A DNA stretch of 64,000 nt from UBA9160 sp035489755 (lineage in GTDB: Bacteria; Myxococcota_A; UBA9160). The stretch is taken from assembly GCA_035489755.1 (NCBI GenBank), contig DATGZK010000077.1:1-64000 (forward strand), in the 5' to 3' direction. The stretch's first letter is position 1. Each line of letters opens with the position of its first letter. The notes under the pieces were generated by a model, which saw only the letters and a list, made by a program, of their open reading frames with translations, did no database searches and was not told the DNA's origin. The position numbers and the translations under genes were made by a program. Of this stretch, positions 1-9,273 are shown one piece after another.

Positions 1-1
1 G

Positions 2-151
2 GTGGTGAATCCGGAGGGTTGCCAGTCCCAGGAGAACGCAACGGTCACCGTCCTGCCCGCGGCCGTCGGTTGCGGTCTCACCGGGGTAGAGCCCTTCGCG
101 CTCCTCGGTGGGCTGATGGTCTTGCGGCGCTGGCGACGACCAAACGGATAG
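2..151 (+). CDS. C-terminal end of a surface protein with a sorting signal (5' truncated by window edge)
   Basis: Reading frame 2 is open from the first bases to TAG at 149-151 and gives a 49-residue C-terminus. It starts with a beta-strand-like ending (ATVTVLP, as at the close of Ig-like or PKD-like repeats). A tripartite tail follows: a Cys-Gly-Leu-Thr-Gly-Val-Glu-Pro box, a hydrophobic helix of about 12 residues, and an Arg-rich end (LRRWRRP). This short-motif, helix, basic-tail layout is that of C-terminal sorting signals handled by exosortase-type transpeptidases. The box differs from the VPEP of the PEP-CTERM protein at 16.4 kb. The rest of the gene lies outside the window, so the function of the mature protein is unknown. 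The layout is seen directly; the sorting role is inferred. Confidence 0.6.
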   Translation: MVNPEGCQSQENATVTVLPAAVGCGLTGVEPFALLGGLMVLRRWRRPNG

Positions 152-198
152 CCCGCGAGAGTCATGGCACGGGGGCTTGGTGCGACGAAGCGCAGATC

Positions 199-228
199 GG
201 AGCGCACTGCGCTTTCCCAGTGCGCTCC
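199..228. terminator. Perfect 11-bp hairpin between convergent genes
   Basis: GGAGCGCACTG (199-209) pairs perfectly with 218-228 around an 8-nt loop. It lies in the 121-bp gap between the sorted-protein tail and the convergent GT-C gene. No U-tract follows on either strand, so it may be a bidirectional transcript-end hairpin rather than a classical intrinsic terminator. Confidence 0.45.
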
Positions 229-272
229 AGCGCATGGATCTCGTTGCTCTTACCGTCTCGCACGCGAAGACG

Positions 273-1955
273 CTACGCGCCGGGCAGCGGAGCTGTGAAC
301 GCAGCTTGCGGCGAGCGCTCCTGCCGGTCGCGCCGCTCGAAGACCGCTAGCGAGCCCCAGATCCTCGGATCACTGAGCTTTGGCACCGCCGCCCGCATCC
401 GCTCAGCGTCGGCGTCCGACAAAAGCGTCAGACGATCGCGCGCCGGTACCGGGACGAAGCCCGCGGGGCGATAGTCCCTTTGCAGGAGGTCGACCAGGCC
501 GCGATAGAGATCGTCGGGCGGTGTTTTCGTACCACTGAAGCTCGCAGGCACCGTCGTCGTGACGATGAAGGCCGGGCGCGCTGCGCGCACCTCCGCCAGC
601 GCTTCACGCTGCCGATCCTGCGCGTCGAGAAAGGGGCCAAAAAGGGGATAGACGAGGATGTAGCGCGTCGCGCTGCGGCGCTGTGCTTCGAATAGAATCT
701 GCGGCTCCGAGCCGAAGACAAAGACCGTCTCGTCGGGGCGGGTGCGCTCCGCGATGAAGCGTGCCACGAGCGGCGACTCCGCGAAGGCGCTCCGGCCGTA
801 GAGCCAGCGGGAACGCTCGTCGCTTGAGGGATGGAAGAAGTAGAAGTGCGAGGCTCCGATGCCAGCGGCCAGCGCCGCGGCAACGAGGAGGAGAGAAAGG
901 CGCGCGCGTGTGCTTGCCGCCATCGACCTCGGCGGAAGCCCGAGGGCGCCCATGGCCGCGAGCAGTGCGACGGCGGGCATCGCTTGCAGAAAGTAGTGCT
1001 CGCGGAAGTATCCGCCCGAGGCCACCCCGAGGAAGGAGAAGGCAAGCCAGCCGACTGCGATCCCGCGCACGGGCAGGGAGTGCGGTTCGGGAAAAGACGC
1101 AAGAGCGCCCGAGCGCTGGAAGAAGGCTGCAACGGCGAGCGCGTAGATCGCGCCGCAGGAGCCGAGCGACCAGGAGAAGGTCGCCCAGAAATTTTTCGGG
1201 TACTGGCTGAGGGGGACGCGCGCCGTGTACGCGAGATTGTGGAGCAGCACGTGCTCAAGGAAGGTGTGGAACGCTCCCGAGCCGACAAAAACCGCGACGA
1301 CGGGGAGCACGGCTGCGACCGCGCCCAGCGTGAGCGCAGCGCCGCGGCGCAGGCGCGATTGACGGGTGCCGAGGAAGACGACGATCAGCCCAACGAAGAG
1401 CAGATCGAACGCGGCCACCTGTTTGAAGAGGCAGGCGAGGCCGCCCAGGAGACCTGCCGCCGCGCTCCATCCCAGCGAGTCGCGCTCGATGGCGCGCACG
1501 GCCGCCCACAGCGCGAGGATGATCGGCAAGAGCAGGAAGGTCTCGGTGTTCGAGGCACTGCCGAGGAAGCTCGCATCGAGCGTGAGCAGCGCGAGGAACG
1601 CCGCGGCGGCGACGCCGACGGCCGGCGAAACGAGGGTGCGACCGACGGTGAAGAGCGCCGCCAGGGTGCCGAGCGTATAGAGCTGGGTGCCCCAGTGCAC
1701 CGCTCGAGGGCTTGTGCCGAAGAGCCTGATCAAGGTCGCGTAGGCGAGAAAGACGCCGGGTGGCTTCTGATCGAAAGAGTCCACGTAAGGCAGGGCACCC
1801 TGGAGCCAGCGCCATGCGATGTAGCCGTACTCCCCTTCGTCGCGCTCAAACGGCAGATCGACGATCAGCGCCCGCAGCACGAGTGCAAGAGCGAAGACGG
1901 CTGCGAGCGGGAGGACCCCGCGGGTCGCGGAATCGGAAGGTTTCGTCCCGAACAC
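273..1955 (-). CDS. ArnT/PMT-like GT-C membrane glycosyltransferase
   Basis: 560 residues with about 11-13 predicted membrane helices. After the first helix comes an acidic loop, RDEGEY (D39, E40, E42), followed by Tyr/Trp-rich sequence and FDQKPPG. This is the arrangement of GT39/GT83 (PMT and ArnT type) enzymes, whose first periplasmic loop holds the catalytic acid and which use polyprenyl-phosphate sugars as donors. The C-terminal 130 residues form a soluble periplasmic segment (FVFGSEPQILFEAQ). The start is GTG without a clear Shine-Dalgarno, 28 bp from the divergent gene at 1984. Donor and acceptor cannot be told from sequence. The fold assignment is fairly sure; the exact reaction is unknown. 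Confidence 0.8.
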   Translation of the reverse strand: MFGTKPSDSATRGVLPLAAVFALALVLRALIVDLPFERDEGEYGYIAWRWLQGALPYVDSFDQKPPGVFLAYATLIRLFGTSPRAVHWGTQLYTLGTLAALFTVGRTLVSPAVGVAAAAFLALLTLDASFLGSASNTETFLLLPIILALWAAVRAIERDSLGWSAAAGLLGGLACLFKQVAAFDLLFVGLIVVFLGTRQSRLRRGAALTLGAVAAVLPVVAVFVGSGAFHTFLEHVLLHNLAYTARVPLSQYPKNFWATFSWSLGSCGAIYALAVAAFFQRSGALASFPEPHSLPVRGIAVGWLAFSFLGVASGGYFREHYFLQAMPAVALLAAMGALGLPPRSMAASTRARLSLLLVAAALAAGIGASHFYFFHPSSDERSRWLYGRSAFAESPLVARFIAERTRPDETVFVFGSEPQILFEAQRRSATRYILVYPLFGPFLDAQDRQREALAEVRAARPAFIVTTTVPASFSGTKTPPDDLYRGLVDLLQRDYRPAGFVPVPARDRLTLLSDADAERMRAAVPKLSDPRIWGSLAVFERRDRQERSPQAAFTAPLPGA

Positions 1956-1959
1956 GCGG

Positions 1960-1971
1960 GACTACTATAGG
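1960..1971. promoter_or_regulatory. Possible back-to-back -10 elements between divergent GT-C genes
   Basis: The 28-bp gap between the divergent starts at 1955 and 1984 contains an AT-rich ACTACTATAG. It reads TACTAT rightward and TATAGT leftward, both -10-like. If used, both transcripts would have almost no leader, which fits the lack of ribosome binding sites at the two starts. No good -35 boxes were identified. Confidence 0.25.
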
Positions 1972-1983
1972 TTACGCACGCGG

Positions 1984-3624
1984 ATGGAGCGGCGCAGCAC
2001 GGCGGCGGAGCTTCTTGAGGGACGCGGGTTGTTCCTGCTGTTCGCCTTCGCCCTTGCCGTCTCCACGGCGGTCTACTGGCCTGCGCTCTCGGGTCCGCCG
2101 ATCGCCGACGACTTCGCCTACCTGCTGAACCCCTGGATCACAACTCCGAGCCCCGAGAACCTGAAGGAACTCGTCGACCCGTGGAGCCAGGCTACCAGTA
2201 GTCTCAAGAACTACGCGCCCGTGCGAGCCTTCGTCCACAGCTTCCAGTGGTGGGCGCATCCCCAGGTCTCGCTCGCCTACCACCTCGAGAACTTGGTGGT
2301 ACATGCGCTCGCGACGACGCTGCTCGCAGCCTTCCTCTTCTCGGTCGGGGTGCGCGCGACGGCGGCGCTCGTGGCGGGGGCGATCTTTCTCCTGCATCCC
2401 GCGAACGTCGAAGCCGTGGCGTGGATGTCGCAGATCTGGAGCCCGCTCGCCCTCAGCTTTGGACTCCTCGCACTGCTCGCCCTTTTGCGTCGTCCGGCTC
2501 TGGCGACGCTCTCCGTCACGCTTGCGCTGCTTTCAAAACCCATGGCTGTTTTCGCGGCTCCCGCGGCAGCCGTGCTGGCCTGGTGCGGCGCGGGAGGAGG
2601 CGCTTCGTCTTCAAAGGAGGGGATAGCGCCGCGCTGGGGTTGGATTGCCGTCTGGTTCCTCCTCACGGGGCTTTTCACGGCGGCGCAGGTGGCGGCCTAC
2701 GGCGATTCGGGCCCGCGGCCGCTGAACGCGGATTGGGCTGTCGTCGTGCGCAGCATGGCCAGCTATGCCCTTCGCTATCTCGTGATGGCGTACACGTCGT
2801 ATGGCGTGGCGGCGTTCCAGGAGCCGCCGCTCTCGCTTTCCCTGGGCGATCCCTTCACACTTGCCGCGCTTGCGACCCTCTTCGTGCTCGCGGTGCGGCT
2901 CGCGGTCACGCTCCGTCGGCGAAGCACCGAGGCGGTGGGCTGGGTCTGGACCGCTGCAGCCTTTGCACCGGTGTCGCAGATCTTCCCCTTTCTCTATCCG
3001 GTCGCGGACCGTTACCTTTATTTCATGCTGCCGGGGATCCTCCTCGCCAGCTGCATCGCAGGTCAGGATCTGCTCGAGCGCGTCGCCGATCCGCGGCGGC
3101 GCCTCTTCCTTTCGCGCGGCCTTCTCGCGCTCGGACTCGCCGCTACGGTCTTCTTCGGTGTCCGCAGCACCGAGCGCGCGCGGCTTTGGCGCTCCGAGGA
3201 CGCCCTCATGGCGGACGCCGCACGCGCCTATCCCGATGGAGTCTCGTCGCTCGTGCTGCGCGCGCAACGCGCCGCTTGGCAAGGCGACGCCTCGACCACA
3301 ATCACGCTTCTCCGGACGGCAAGCCAGCGCGACTGGGACTACTGGAACTTCGTGCTGACGAGTCCGGCGTTTCAGGAGGTGCGTGGCGACCCGCGCTTCA
3401 AAGCCCTGATCGCCGACCTCGCCGAAGGCTGGATCGAAAAGGCGGAGCGGCGTTCGCGCCCGACACAGCTCGAGCTCCTGCAGCTCGCACAGGCCCACGA
3501 GATCCGCGGAGAGACCGAGGCGGCCGTAGCCGCGATCGACCGCGGGCTCGCCCTTGGCGGCCCGCTCGACAAGGAGTTGCGGAGCCTCCGAGCAGATTTC
3601 CAGCGAGCCGGGGCGGCACGCTGA
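1984..3624 (+). CDS. TMTC-like GT-C protein with C-terminal helical repeat domain
   Basis: 546 residues. The N-terminal two thirds are polytopic and carry three TMTC-type signatures. These are an acidic first loop (IADDFAYLLN, D42/D43), HPANVEAVAWMSQ after a mid-protein helix, and PVSQIFPFLYPVADRYLY before a late helix. TMTC proteins are O-mannosyltransferases in animals; bacterial relatives are uncharacterised. The last 150 residues are soluble and alpha-helical, with a DPRFKALI motif also found in the paralogs at 40.7 and 42.4 kb. The ATG start is 28 bp from the divergent gene. The family call is solid; donor and acceptor are unknown. Confidence 0.82.
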   Translation: MERRSTAAELLEGRGLFLLFAFALAVSTAVYWPALSGPPIADDFAYLLNPWITTPSPENLKELVDPWSQATSSLKNYAPVRAFVHSFQWWAHPQVSLAYHLENLVVHALATTLLAAFLFSVGVRATAALVAGAIFLLHPANVEAVAWMSQIWSPLALSFGLLALLALLRRPALATLSVTLALLSKPMAVFAAPAAAVLAWCGAGGGASSSKEGIAPRWGWIAVWFLLTGLFTAAQVAAYGDSGPRPLNADWAVVVRSMASYALRYLVMAYTSYGVAAFQEPPLSLSLGDPFTLAALATLFVLAVRLAVTLRRRSTEAVGWVWTAAAFAPVSQIFPFLYPVADRYLYFMLPGILLASCIAGQDLLERVADPRRRLFLSRGLLALGLAATVFFGVRSTERARLWRSEDALMADAARAYPDGVSSLVLRAQRAAWQGDASTTITLLRTASQRDWDYWNFVLTSPAFQEVRGDPRFKALIADLAEGWIEKAERRSRPTQLELLQLAQAHEIRGETEAAVAAIDRGLALGGPLDKELRSLRADFQRAGAAR

Positions 3625-3825
3625 CCGGGCGTCTGCTCTTCTGCCAGCTCGCGCTTCCTGCCCGGGGCGTGCCAGCGGGGCTTCCTGGCGCACCCGCGCT
3701 CGGCCCCGGCTTGCCCTCGCAAGCGTCGGCCCAAAAGAGCCGCCGTCCGGGCAGGGCCCGGGAAGGATTGAGGTCCTCGTGCCGACACACGGGTGTGGGA
3801 AGGTTTGCGGATGGACGCCGCGGAT

Positions 3826-4941
3826 TTAGGCCCCGTCGGCAAGCCGCGAGCTAAGACGCTCGGTTCCAAGGTGCGTCGCCAAAACTGCGCACCAACGATT
3901 TCCGAGGCGGATCGACGGCTGCTCGATCCAGCGGAAGAAGAGCGCCGCCAGGGGGAGCGTCACCACCAGAACCGACGTCGCCAGGGCCAGAAAGCTCAGA
4001 ATCGGCGAGCGCCCGAGCACGAAGGGGGCGAGCAGGATCAATGCGGGCATGTGCAGCAGGTAGAGGGAGTACGAGGTGCGTCCCAGAAAACGCAGGGGGC
4101 GCGCGGCCAGGAGGGCCCCGACCGCGGGCACGAAGCGCGCCGCGGAGATCAGCAAGAAGGCCGCAAAGCCGTGCACGATGAGCCCGGACCTCTCAATCGC
4201 GAAGCCGAAGGCGAGTGGCGCTGCAAACAGGAGCAGTGCGAACGCCACCACGGCACCCTGGGCCGCAGGCGACGCGCGCGAGAAGGCGCTTTTCATCCGC
4301 TCGCTCTCCAACAGCGCGACCATCCCAAATGCGAAGCTCGCCCCGTGAAGGGGCCAACCGACCACGCGAGGATCCGCAACCACCCATCCGAAAACGAGCG
4401 CGACGACGCTCCAGTGCAGACTTCGCGCCACGAAAAGCATGACGGGCAGGAGGCCGGAGAAGATCATTTCGATTCGGAGCGTCCAGCCCACGCCGAGCAG
4501 GTTATAGGCGGGCCCCGGGAACGCGAGACTCAAGAGGAGCTCCCTCGTCGTGAGGTGCACGCTCGCGGGACCCGCGATCCAGGGAGAACCGAAAGCCGCT
4601 ATCCGGTAGAAAAACACGCTCGCCGCCCACGCCATCAGAACACCCGCCGCGTAAGGCGGGTGGATCCGCATGACGCGCCGGACCGCGTACTGCGCGAGAT
4701 CGCTTGGATGGCGATTGCGCAACAGCGATCCCGCGAGCACGAACCCGGAGAGCGCGAAAAAGAGCTGGATCGCTGCATCGGCATTCAGGAAGAGTGCGAA
4801 GGGGCTCGCGAGCAGGCGAAGGCGCAAATCATCAGGGATCGCCGTGGCGGCGTAGCAGTGACGAACCACGACGATGGTGGCAGCAAGACCGCGGAGCCCG
4901 TCGAGCGCAGGGAGGTGACCGGGGTCGCGCGCATCCCGCAC
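3826..4941 (-). CDS. Acyltransferase-3 family membrane protein (OafA-like)
   Basis: 371 residues with about 10 helices. It opens with the family signature PALDGLRGLAA, followed by RHCY in helix 1 (H28, the presumed catalytic histidine). Next come FFALSGFVLAGSLL and the arginine-rich cytosolic RRVMRIHPPY. These features define acyltransferase-3 enzymes, which move acetyl or other acyl groups onto surface sugars such as O-antigen or exopolysaccharide. The start is GTG with a weak ribosome site. It is convergent with the TMTC-like gene on its left and follows the histidine-motif membrane protein gene on the same strand. Decoration of the glycans made nearby is a reasonable inference. Confidence 0.88.
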   Translation of the reverse strand: MRDARDPGHLPALDGLRGLAATIVVVRHCYAATAIPDDLRLRLLASPFALFLNADAAIQLFFALSGFVLAGSLLRNRHPSDLAQYAVRRVMRIHPPYAAGVLMAWAASVFFYRIAAFGSPWIAGPASVHLTTRELLLSLAFPGPAYNLLGVGWTLRIEMIFSGLLPVMLFVARSLHWSVVALVFGWVVADPRVVGWPLHGASFAFGMVALLESERMKSAFSRASPAAQGAVVAFALLLFAAPLAFGFAIERSGLIVHGFAAFLLISAARFVPAVGALLAARPLRFLGRTSYSLYLLHMPALILLAPFVLGRSPILSFLALATSVLVVTLPLAALFFRWIEQPSIRLGNRWCAVLATHLGTERLSSRLADGA

Positions 4942-4982
4942 GCCCGGAGCCTACCGAAACCTTCGCCGGGCACTTAGGCCCT

Positions 4983-6659
4983 TCAGAAGGTGTCGCGGGC
5001 CGCCGTCCCGGCCTGTTGGCTGGCGTCGCGTCTTGCGAGATCGAGGACGGAGCGGATCAGCTTGCTGTCGGGCTCCAGGGCCACTGCTTCCTCAAGGAGC
5101 GGGACGGCCCTCGCCGGATCGCCCGCGCGACGCCACGCGGCACCCGCTTTGTAAAGCAAGACGGCGGGCGCAGGATCGAGCTGCGCCGCAGCGGTGTACG
5201 CCTCCGCTGCCCGCTGCCACTGGTCGCTCTGCTCCGCCACCTGCGCAAGGCCCAGCCAACCTGCGGAGGACGGCCCGCGGGAGAGGCTGGCTTCGTACTG
5301 CTGCCCTGCGAGCGCGAGCTCGCCGCGAGAGAAGGCCGCATCGGCGAGCTGCCCGTGCTGGACCGCATCGTCGCGTCCGAAGAACGCCAGTGCCGAGAGC
5401 GCGCTCCGCGCCGCCGCAAGGTCCCCCGCCGTCAGCGAACGCCGGAAACCCAGCTCTCCAATCACGATCGCGAGGATCGTCGTTGCAGCCAGACTTCCTC
5501 CGACGACCCAGATCGTCCGGCGGAACCAGCTGGATCGCGGCGCTGCGCCAGCCGGGGGCGGCGCCGGAGCGGGCGCGCGCAAGAGGATGCGGGCGACGCG
5601 TCCGTCTCGCAGCTTCCAGATGGCGCCGTCCAGAATGAAGTGATGGATGTTTGCGACCGCTAGGACCATCACGAAGACGCTCGCGGTTCCGAGGCGAGGC
5701 TCGAGAGGACCCCGAAAGACGAGGCTCGGAATGCCCCAGAGCGCTGCTCCCGACGCGAGGCACAGGCCGTAGTAGCGAAGCTGTTGGCCGAGGGGACGGC
5801 GGCCCTGCGCGTAGTAGGTCGTGACCCACAGGTATTGGAGGGCGTGACCAAAGGCGACCCAGGCGAAGACATAACTCACATACTCGACCGACAGGGGATC
5901 CACGTCCGCCAACACGCCATAATGTCGCGCAACCGCCGGCACGGAGAACCACAGGGCCTGCGTCACAAACAGCATCGCCGTCGGGAAGACATCACGCGTC
6001 GAAGCCCGGCGGAGGAGGAGCCCGAGCGACGAGAGCACAAGCCCGGCATAGGCGACCGCCACGAGAGCGAATGCGGGTCTCACCAATGCGGCGGGCAGGC
6101 CCAGGGTCATGAAGCGGTAAGAGCCCGGGTACTGGATCGGCGCATAGTTCGCCCCGGGCAGCACGCCGTGGATCGACAGAAAGACGAGGAGGTAGGACAG
6201 CAGGAACGAGAGATGAATGAGTCGCTTCTCGACGGCCTGGATCTGCACCCCGCGGCGGCCGAGGAACATGAGGGCCACGCCGTAGTTCTGGCCTGTGTAG
6301 TGCCAGGGGCTCCAGGTGAGGTAGACCGAGAGCAGGAGCGATCCGATGGTGGCCTGATAGAGCCCCGCGACGAAGAGCGCCGAGACTGCGAACGTCGCGA
6401 TCACGGCGAAGAAGAAGTATTTCTGGCGGCTCTCGCGTTCGCCGTACACACGCAGCAGTGTGGCGCCGTAGTGCGGAGTGCCGCCTACCACGCTCAGGAG
6501 CGGAAGGAGCCCAGGCACGAAGAGGTTTCGGAAGGCCGCACCTCTCACGCAAAACAGCGCGAAGAGGAGCGCATAGGCGAGCCCGCAGCCAAGGAGGAGA
6601 TCCGGGACGGGCCCGAAGAGCCAGCGCTTTGTCGCGACGGGGAGAGTCGCGGCCGTCAT
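4983..6659 (-). CDS. Unrecognised polytopic membrane protein with conserved histidines and C-terminal TPR (paralog 1)
   Basis: 558 residues; I do not recognise a named family. The first 360 residues form about 8-9 helices with striking conserved motifs: RWLFGPVPDLLLG, GTPHYGATLLRVY (H63), WSPWHYTGQNYG (H120), FGHALQYLW (H272) and HHFILDGAIWKLRD (H339, H340, D344). The gene at 9274 has the same motifs at nearly the same positions. Histidines and an Asp at helix ends suggest a metal-binding membrane enzyme, loosely recalling the spacing of Brp/Blh-type or desaturase-type proteins, but this is only an analogy. Residues 420-545 look like TPRs (an alanine-rich helical array). It is ATG-started, 110 bp downstream of the YfhO-like gene on the same strand. 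Confidence 0.75.
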   Translation of the reverse strand: MTAATLPVATKRWLFGPVPDLLLGCGLAYALLFALFCVRGAAFRNLFVPGLLPLLSVVGGTPHYGATLLRVYGERESRQKYFFFAVIATFAVSALFVAGLYQATIGSLLLSVYLTWSPWHYTGQNYGVALMFLGRRGVQIQAVEKRLIHLSFLLSYLLVFLSIHGVLPGANYAPIQYPGSYRFMTLGLPAALVRPAFALVAVAYAGLVLSSLGLLLRRASTRDVFPTAMLFVTQALWFSVPAVARHYGVLADVDPLSVEYVSYVFAWVAFGHALQYLWVTTYYAQGRRPLGQQLRYYGLCLASGAALWGIPSLVFRGPLEPRLGTASVFVMVLAVANIHHFILDGAIWKLRDGRVARILLRAPAPAPPPAGAAPRSSWFRRTIWVVGGSLAATTILAIVIGELGFRRSLTAGDLAAARSALSALAFFGRDDAVQHGQLADAAFSRGELALAGQQYEASLSRGPSSAGWLGLAQVAEQSDQWQRAAEAYTAAAQLDPAPAVLLYKAGAAWRRAGDPARAVPLLEEAVALEPDSKLIRSVLDLARRDASQQAGTAARDTF

Positions 6660-6769
6660 CGGTGCCTATTATCTCATGGCTTTGCCCTGCCCGGCAGCGT
6701 GCCGGTGCTTCGCGGGCTCGCGGCCCAACGCGCGTCGGAGCGGCCCCCGGCAGCGAGGGGTCGGACCGA

Positions 6770-8926
6770 TCAACCAGCGTCGTGAGTCCCGCCGTCCCCA
6801 TCTCTTTCTCCTCCTCTCCGGCCGAGGGCACGGAGTGCGACGCCCGCGCACACGAGGACCGCCACGGCGGCGAGCGCGACGCCAATGCGAAAGCCAAAGG
6901 GGCGGTAAACGAACTCGATGCGATGGGTTCCCGGTCCGACGACCACCGCGCGGCCTACGGTGTTCGCCCGCAGGACCTTGACCGGTGCATCGTCGACCCT
7001 CGCCTCCCAGTCGGGAGAGTAGGCGTCGCAGAGCACGACGATCCCCGCCGATCTCCCTCGGGTCTCGAGCAGCACGCGCTCTGGCGTGTAGAGGGTGATC
7101 TCGACCTCGCCGGCTGGGTCGAGGTCCACGCTTCGCGCGTCCGCGAGCGCCCCCGGCAGCGGATCGAGCAGAACGCTGCGATGGACGTCGAAATCCGGTG
7201 CCACCAGCCGCTCGAGGGCGGCCTGCGGGTCGGCCGGCGTGGGCTCCGCGCGCGTCACGCGATAGGCCCGGGGGAGCGCGGTTGGGTTCTCGAAGACGAG
7301 AGGTCGACCACCGAAGCTCGACCGAACCGGGTAGCGCTCGCGCAGCCACGCCGGGGGCTCCTCGGCGACGAGGAACCGAACGGCAAGCGCGTCCAGCAGG
7401 GGCGTGCGCGCAGCGTCCTGCGGCAGGACAGCGCGCCCGAAAAACGGAGCGGCTCCCGGGACACCCGGGAACCGCTCGAGGGTGCTGGCTTCGCCGCGCT
7501 GCAGGAAGGTGACCGCGCGCGCTGTGTTCTCAAGCGAGAGGGGCTCGAGATCGTTCAAGAGGGGAACACGCACGCCCAGCCGTTCGCGATAGGTTTGCCG
7601 GTCCCAAAGGGCCCGTGCGAGGGGGGGACCGGTCGCGGCGACTGCCTCGAGCGCACGCAGACGCAGATCCGGCGGCGCCGCGGTCTCGGCGCGCGGAAAG
7701 GGAGGCTGGGCGCGGACCACAGCCACGGCTTGCCCGCCTGCCGCGAGGAGCGCAAAGCAAGCCAGGGCATACGCCAGTTTTGGTGCACGGGGGCGCAGCT
7801 GCGCAAAGGCGCGCCCTGCGCCCACGCCCCCGCAAACGGACAGGCCGAAGGTCGAGAGGAGGCGGTAGCGCATGGGGAAGCGGAAGTCGCCGAACAAAGG
7901 CAACCGCCGCAACCCGCGGTAGAGGGGCGTGTGATCCGCGAACGAGATCATGAGCGCCAGGACGACGACGGCGAGCAATGCAGCACAGCGTACGCGAGCC
8001 GGGCCGGGTATCAGCACGGCGAAGGGGGCAAAAAGAAGAAGGCCGAGTCCCGGGATCCCATCGTTCACGCCCCGGCGCAGGAAGACGCTCAGGAAGACCG
8101 CCGGGTCGTGCTTATTTCCAATAAAAATAGCTTGCGTCGCATCCAGGAGACCAAGAGCACGCGAGCTCTGCGCGGTGAGCGCCCGCGCGGGGAGGAACTG
8201 CGGGGAGGCGAAGGCGAACCCGAGAAGCGCCGCGGCCAGGAGGGCGAGAACGCCGGCGAAGGGTACGCGCCGCTCACGCGCGACTTGCTCGCCGAGCGCC
8301 GCGGCGCTGTAGAGCGCCGCCAGCGCGCAGGTCATGAGAACCATGTAGGGCCACCCTGCGAGGGCCTGGAGGCCGATCACCCCCGCGAGGCAAGCCGCCC
8401 GCCCGGCCGTCGGACGCCGGATCACCCGGTCCACGCCGAGCAGCACACCGGGGAGCCAGGCGGCGCTCCACAGGATGGGCGGCGTCCAGCTGGCGGAGCA
8501 CAGGTGGCTGGAAAGGGCAAAGCCGAAGCCGGCAAGGGCGCTCCCGAAGCGGCCGGCCCCGAGGGCGCCTGCAAACGCCCCAGCGAGCGCCGCTGCGAGC
8601 GCGAGATGGAGCGCCGTCAGGACGCAGAACGCGGTCTGAACCGGGAGGAGCGTGTGGAGGAGATTCGGGGGGTAGAGGACCCCCGTCTGGAGCGTCGCGA
8701 GAAACGGCCCACCAAGCGCTTGTTGGTTGTCCCAGAGCGGAATCTCTCCAGCGCGCAGGCGTGCGAAGGCACGCTCTGCGTTGGGCCGGTAGTAGGCGAA
8801 GAAGTCGACGAGAGCGGGCGGCGGTTTGGCTTCGAAGGCAGGCACCTCAGCCTGCGTGATGGCGCCGAGCCACACAAGGGCCACCAATGCCGCGGTCGAG
8901 CCTAGGGTGAGGAGCCAGAGCTTCAT
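6770..8926 (-). CDS. YfhO-like membrane protein (GT-C superfamily)
   Basis: 718 residues with about 12-14 helices. The first periplasmic loop is FFAYYRPNAE, then RAGEIPLWDNQQALGGPF, a typical YfhO-family opening. The C-terminal quarter is a soluble beta domain ending in the family's usual 'YSPDWEARVDD' and 'GTHRIEFVYRPFGF' phrases before a last helix. YfhO of Gram-positive bacteria is implicated in glycosylating lipoteichoic acid; Gram-negative relatives are mostly uncharacterised. I chose the ATG at 8926 because AAGGAG lies just upstream, a hydrophobic segment follows directly, and the open frame further upstream reads as arginine-rich non-coding sequence. It lies between the two histidine-motif paralogs. 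Confidence 0.82.
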   Translation of the reverse strand: MKLWLLTLGSTAALVALVWLGAITQAEVPAFEAKPPPALVDFFAYYRPNAERAFARLRAGEIPLWDNQQALGGPFLATLQTGVLYPPNLLHTLLPVQTAFCVLTALHLALAAALAGAFAGALGAGRFGSALAGFGFALSSHLCSASWTPPILWSAAWLPGVLLGVDRVIRRPTAGRAACLAGVIGLQALAGWPYMVLMTCALAALYSAAALGEQVARERRVPFAGVLALLAAALLGFAFASPQFLPARALTAQSSRALGLLDATQAIFIGNKHDPAVFLSVFLRRGVNDGIPGLGLLLFAPFAVLIPGPARVRCAALLAVVVLALMISFADHTPLYRGLRRLPLFGDFRFPMRYRLLSTFGLSVCGGVGAGRAFAQLRPRAPKLAYALACFALLAAGGQAVAVVRAQPPFPRAETAAPPDLRLRALEAVAATGPPLARALWDRQTYRERLGVRVPLLNDLEPLSLENTARAVTFLQRGEASTLERFPGVPGAAPFFGRAVLPQDAARTPLLDALAVRFLVAEEPPAWLRERYPVRSSFGGRPLVFENPTALPRAYRVTRAEPTPADPQAALERLVAPDFDVHRSVLLDPLPGALADARSVDLDPAGEVEITLYTPERVLLETRGRSAGIVVLCDAYSPDWEARVDDAPVKVLRANTVGRAVVVGPGTHRIEFVYRPFGFRIGVALAAVAVLVCAGVALRALGRRGGERDGDGGTHDAG

Positions 8927-9273
8927 GTGTCTCCTTGGGAAGTCGAAGGCGCAAAACGCTGCTCCAGCGGCCGACCGCGAGCCGCGAGCTTTGCGAACTC
9001 GCGTACCTGGGGTCAATGATTCCCCGGGGAGCCTGCGCCGCCGCTCGCTGCTCCGGTAGAGCCTCCGAGCATGGGGACCTCGGCCCGCGCAGCTCTTGTC
9101 GCTGCCCGAATCCCTTTGGAGAGCGGACCCCCTGGGTTGCAGCACTCCTTCGGAGCCCCCCTCGGCGGACCGGCCCGCTTCCGCCTCTTCCCCTGAACGT
9201 CGTGCATCTTGGACGCAGCTCAACGTCGCCGAGCTCTCGTGCGTCGCCTTGCAGTCCGTACCCCGTTTCATGG
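8927..9273. other. Divergent intergenic region, 347 bp
   Basis: It separates the YfhO-like gene (leftward) from the second histidine-motif paralog (rightward) and must hold both promoters. A short inverted repeat (CGCGAG and CTCGCG around 9 nt) lies near 8980-9005. I could not identify convincing promoter hexamers or a small gene here. Confidence 0.4.

Noticed and set aside
831..1970. Long open frame antisense to the first GT-C gene
   Set aside because: It lies entirely opposite a gene with clear membrane helices and motifs. Its product is Arg/Glu-rich with no domain, the usual shadow of a GC-rich gene.
6458..8905. 815-codon open frame on the + strand opposite the YfhO-like gene
   Set aside because: The product is charged and low in complexity, and the opposite strand encodes a well-motivated YfhO-like protein.
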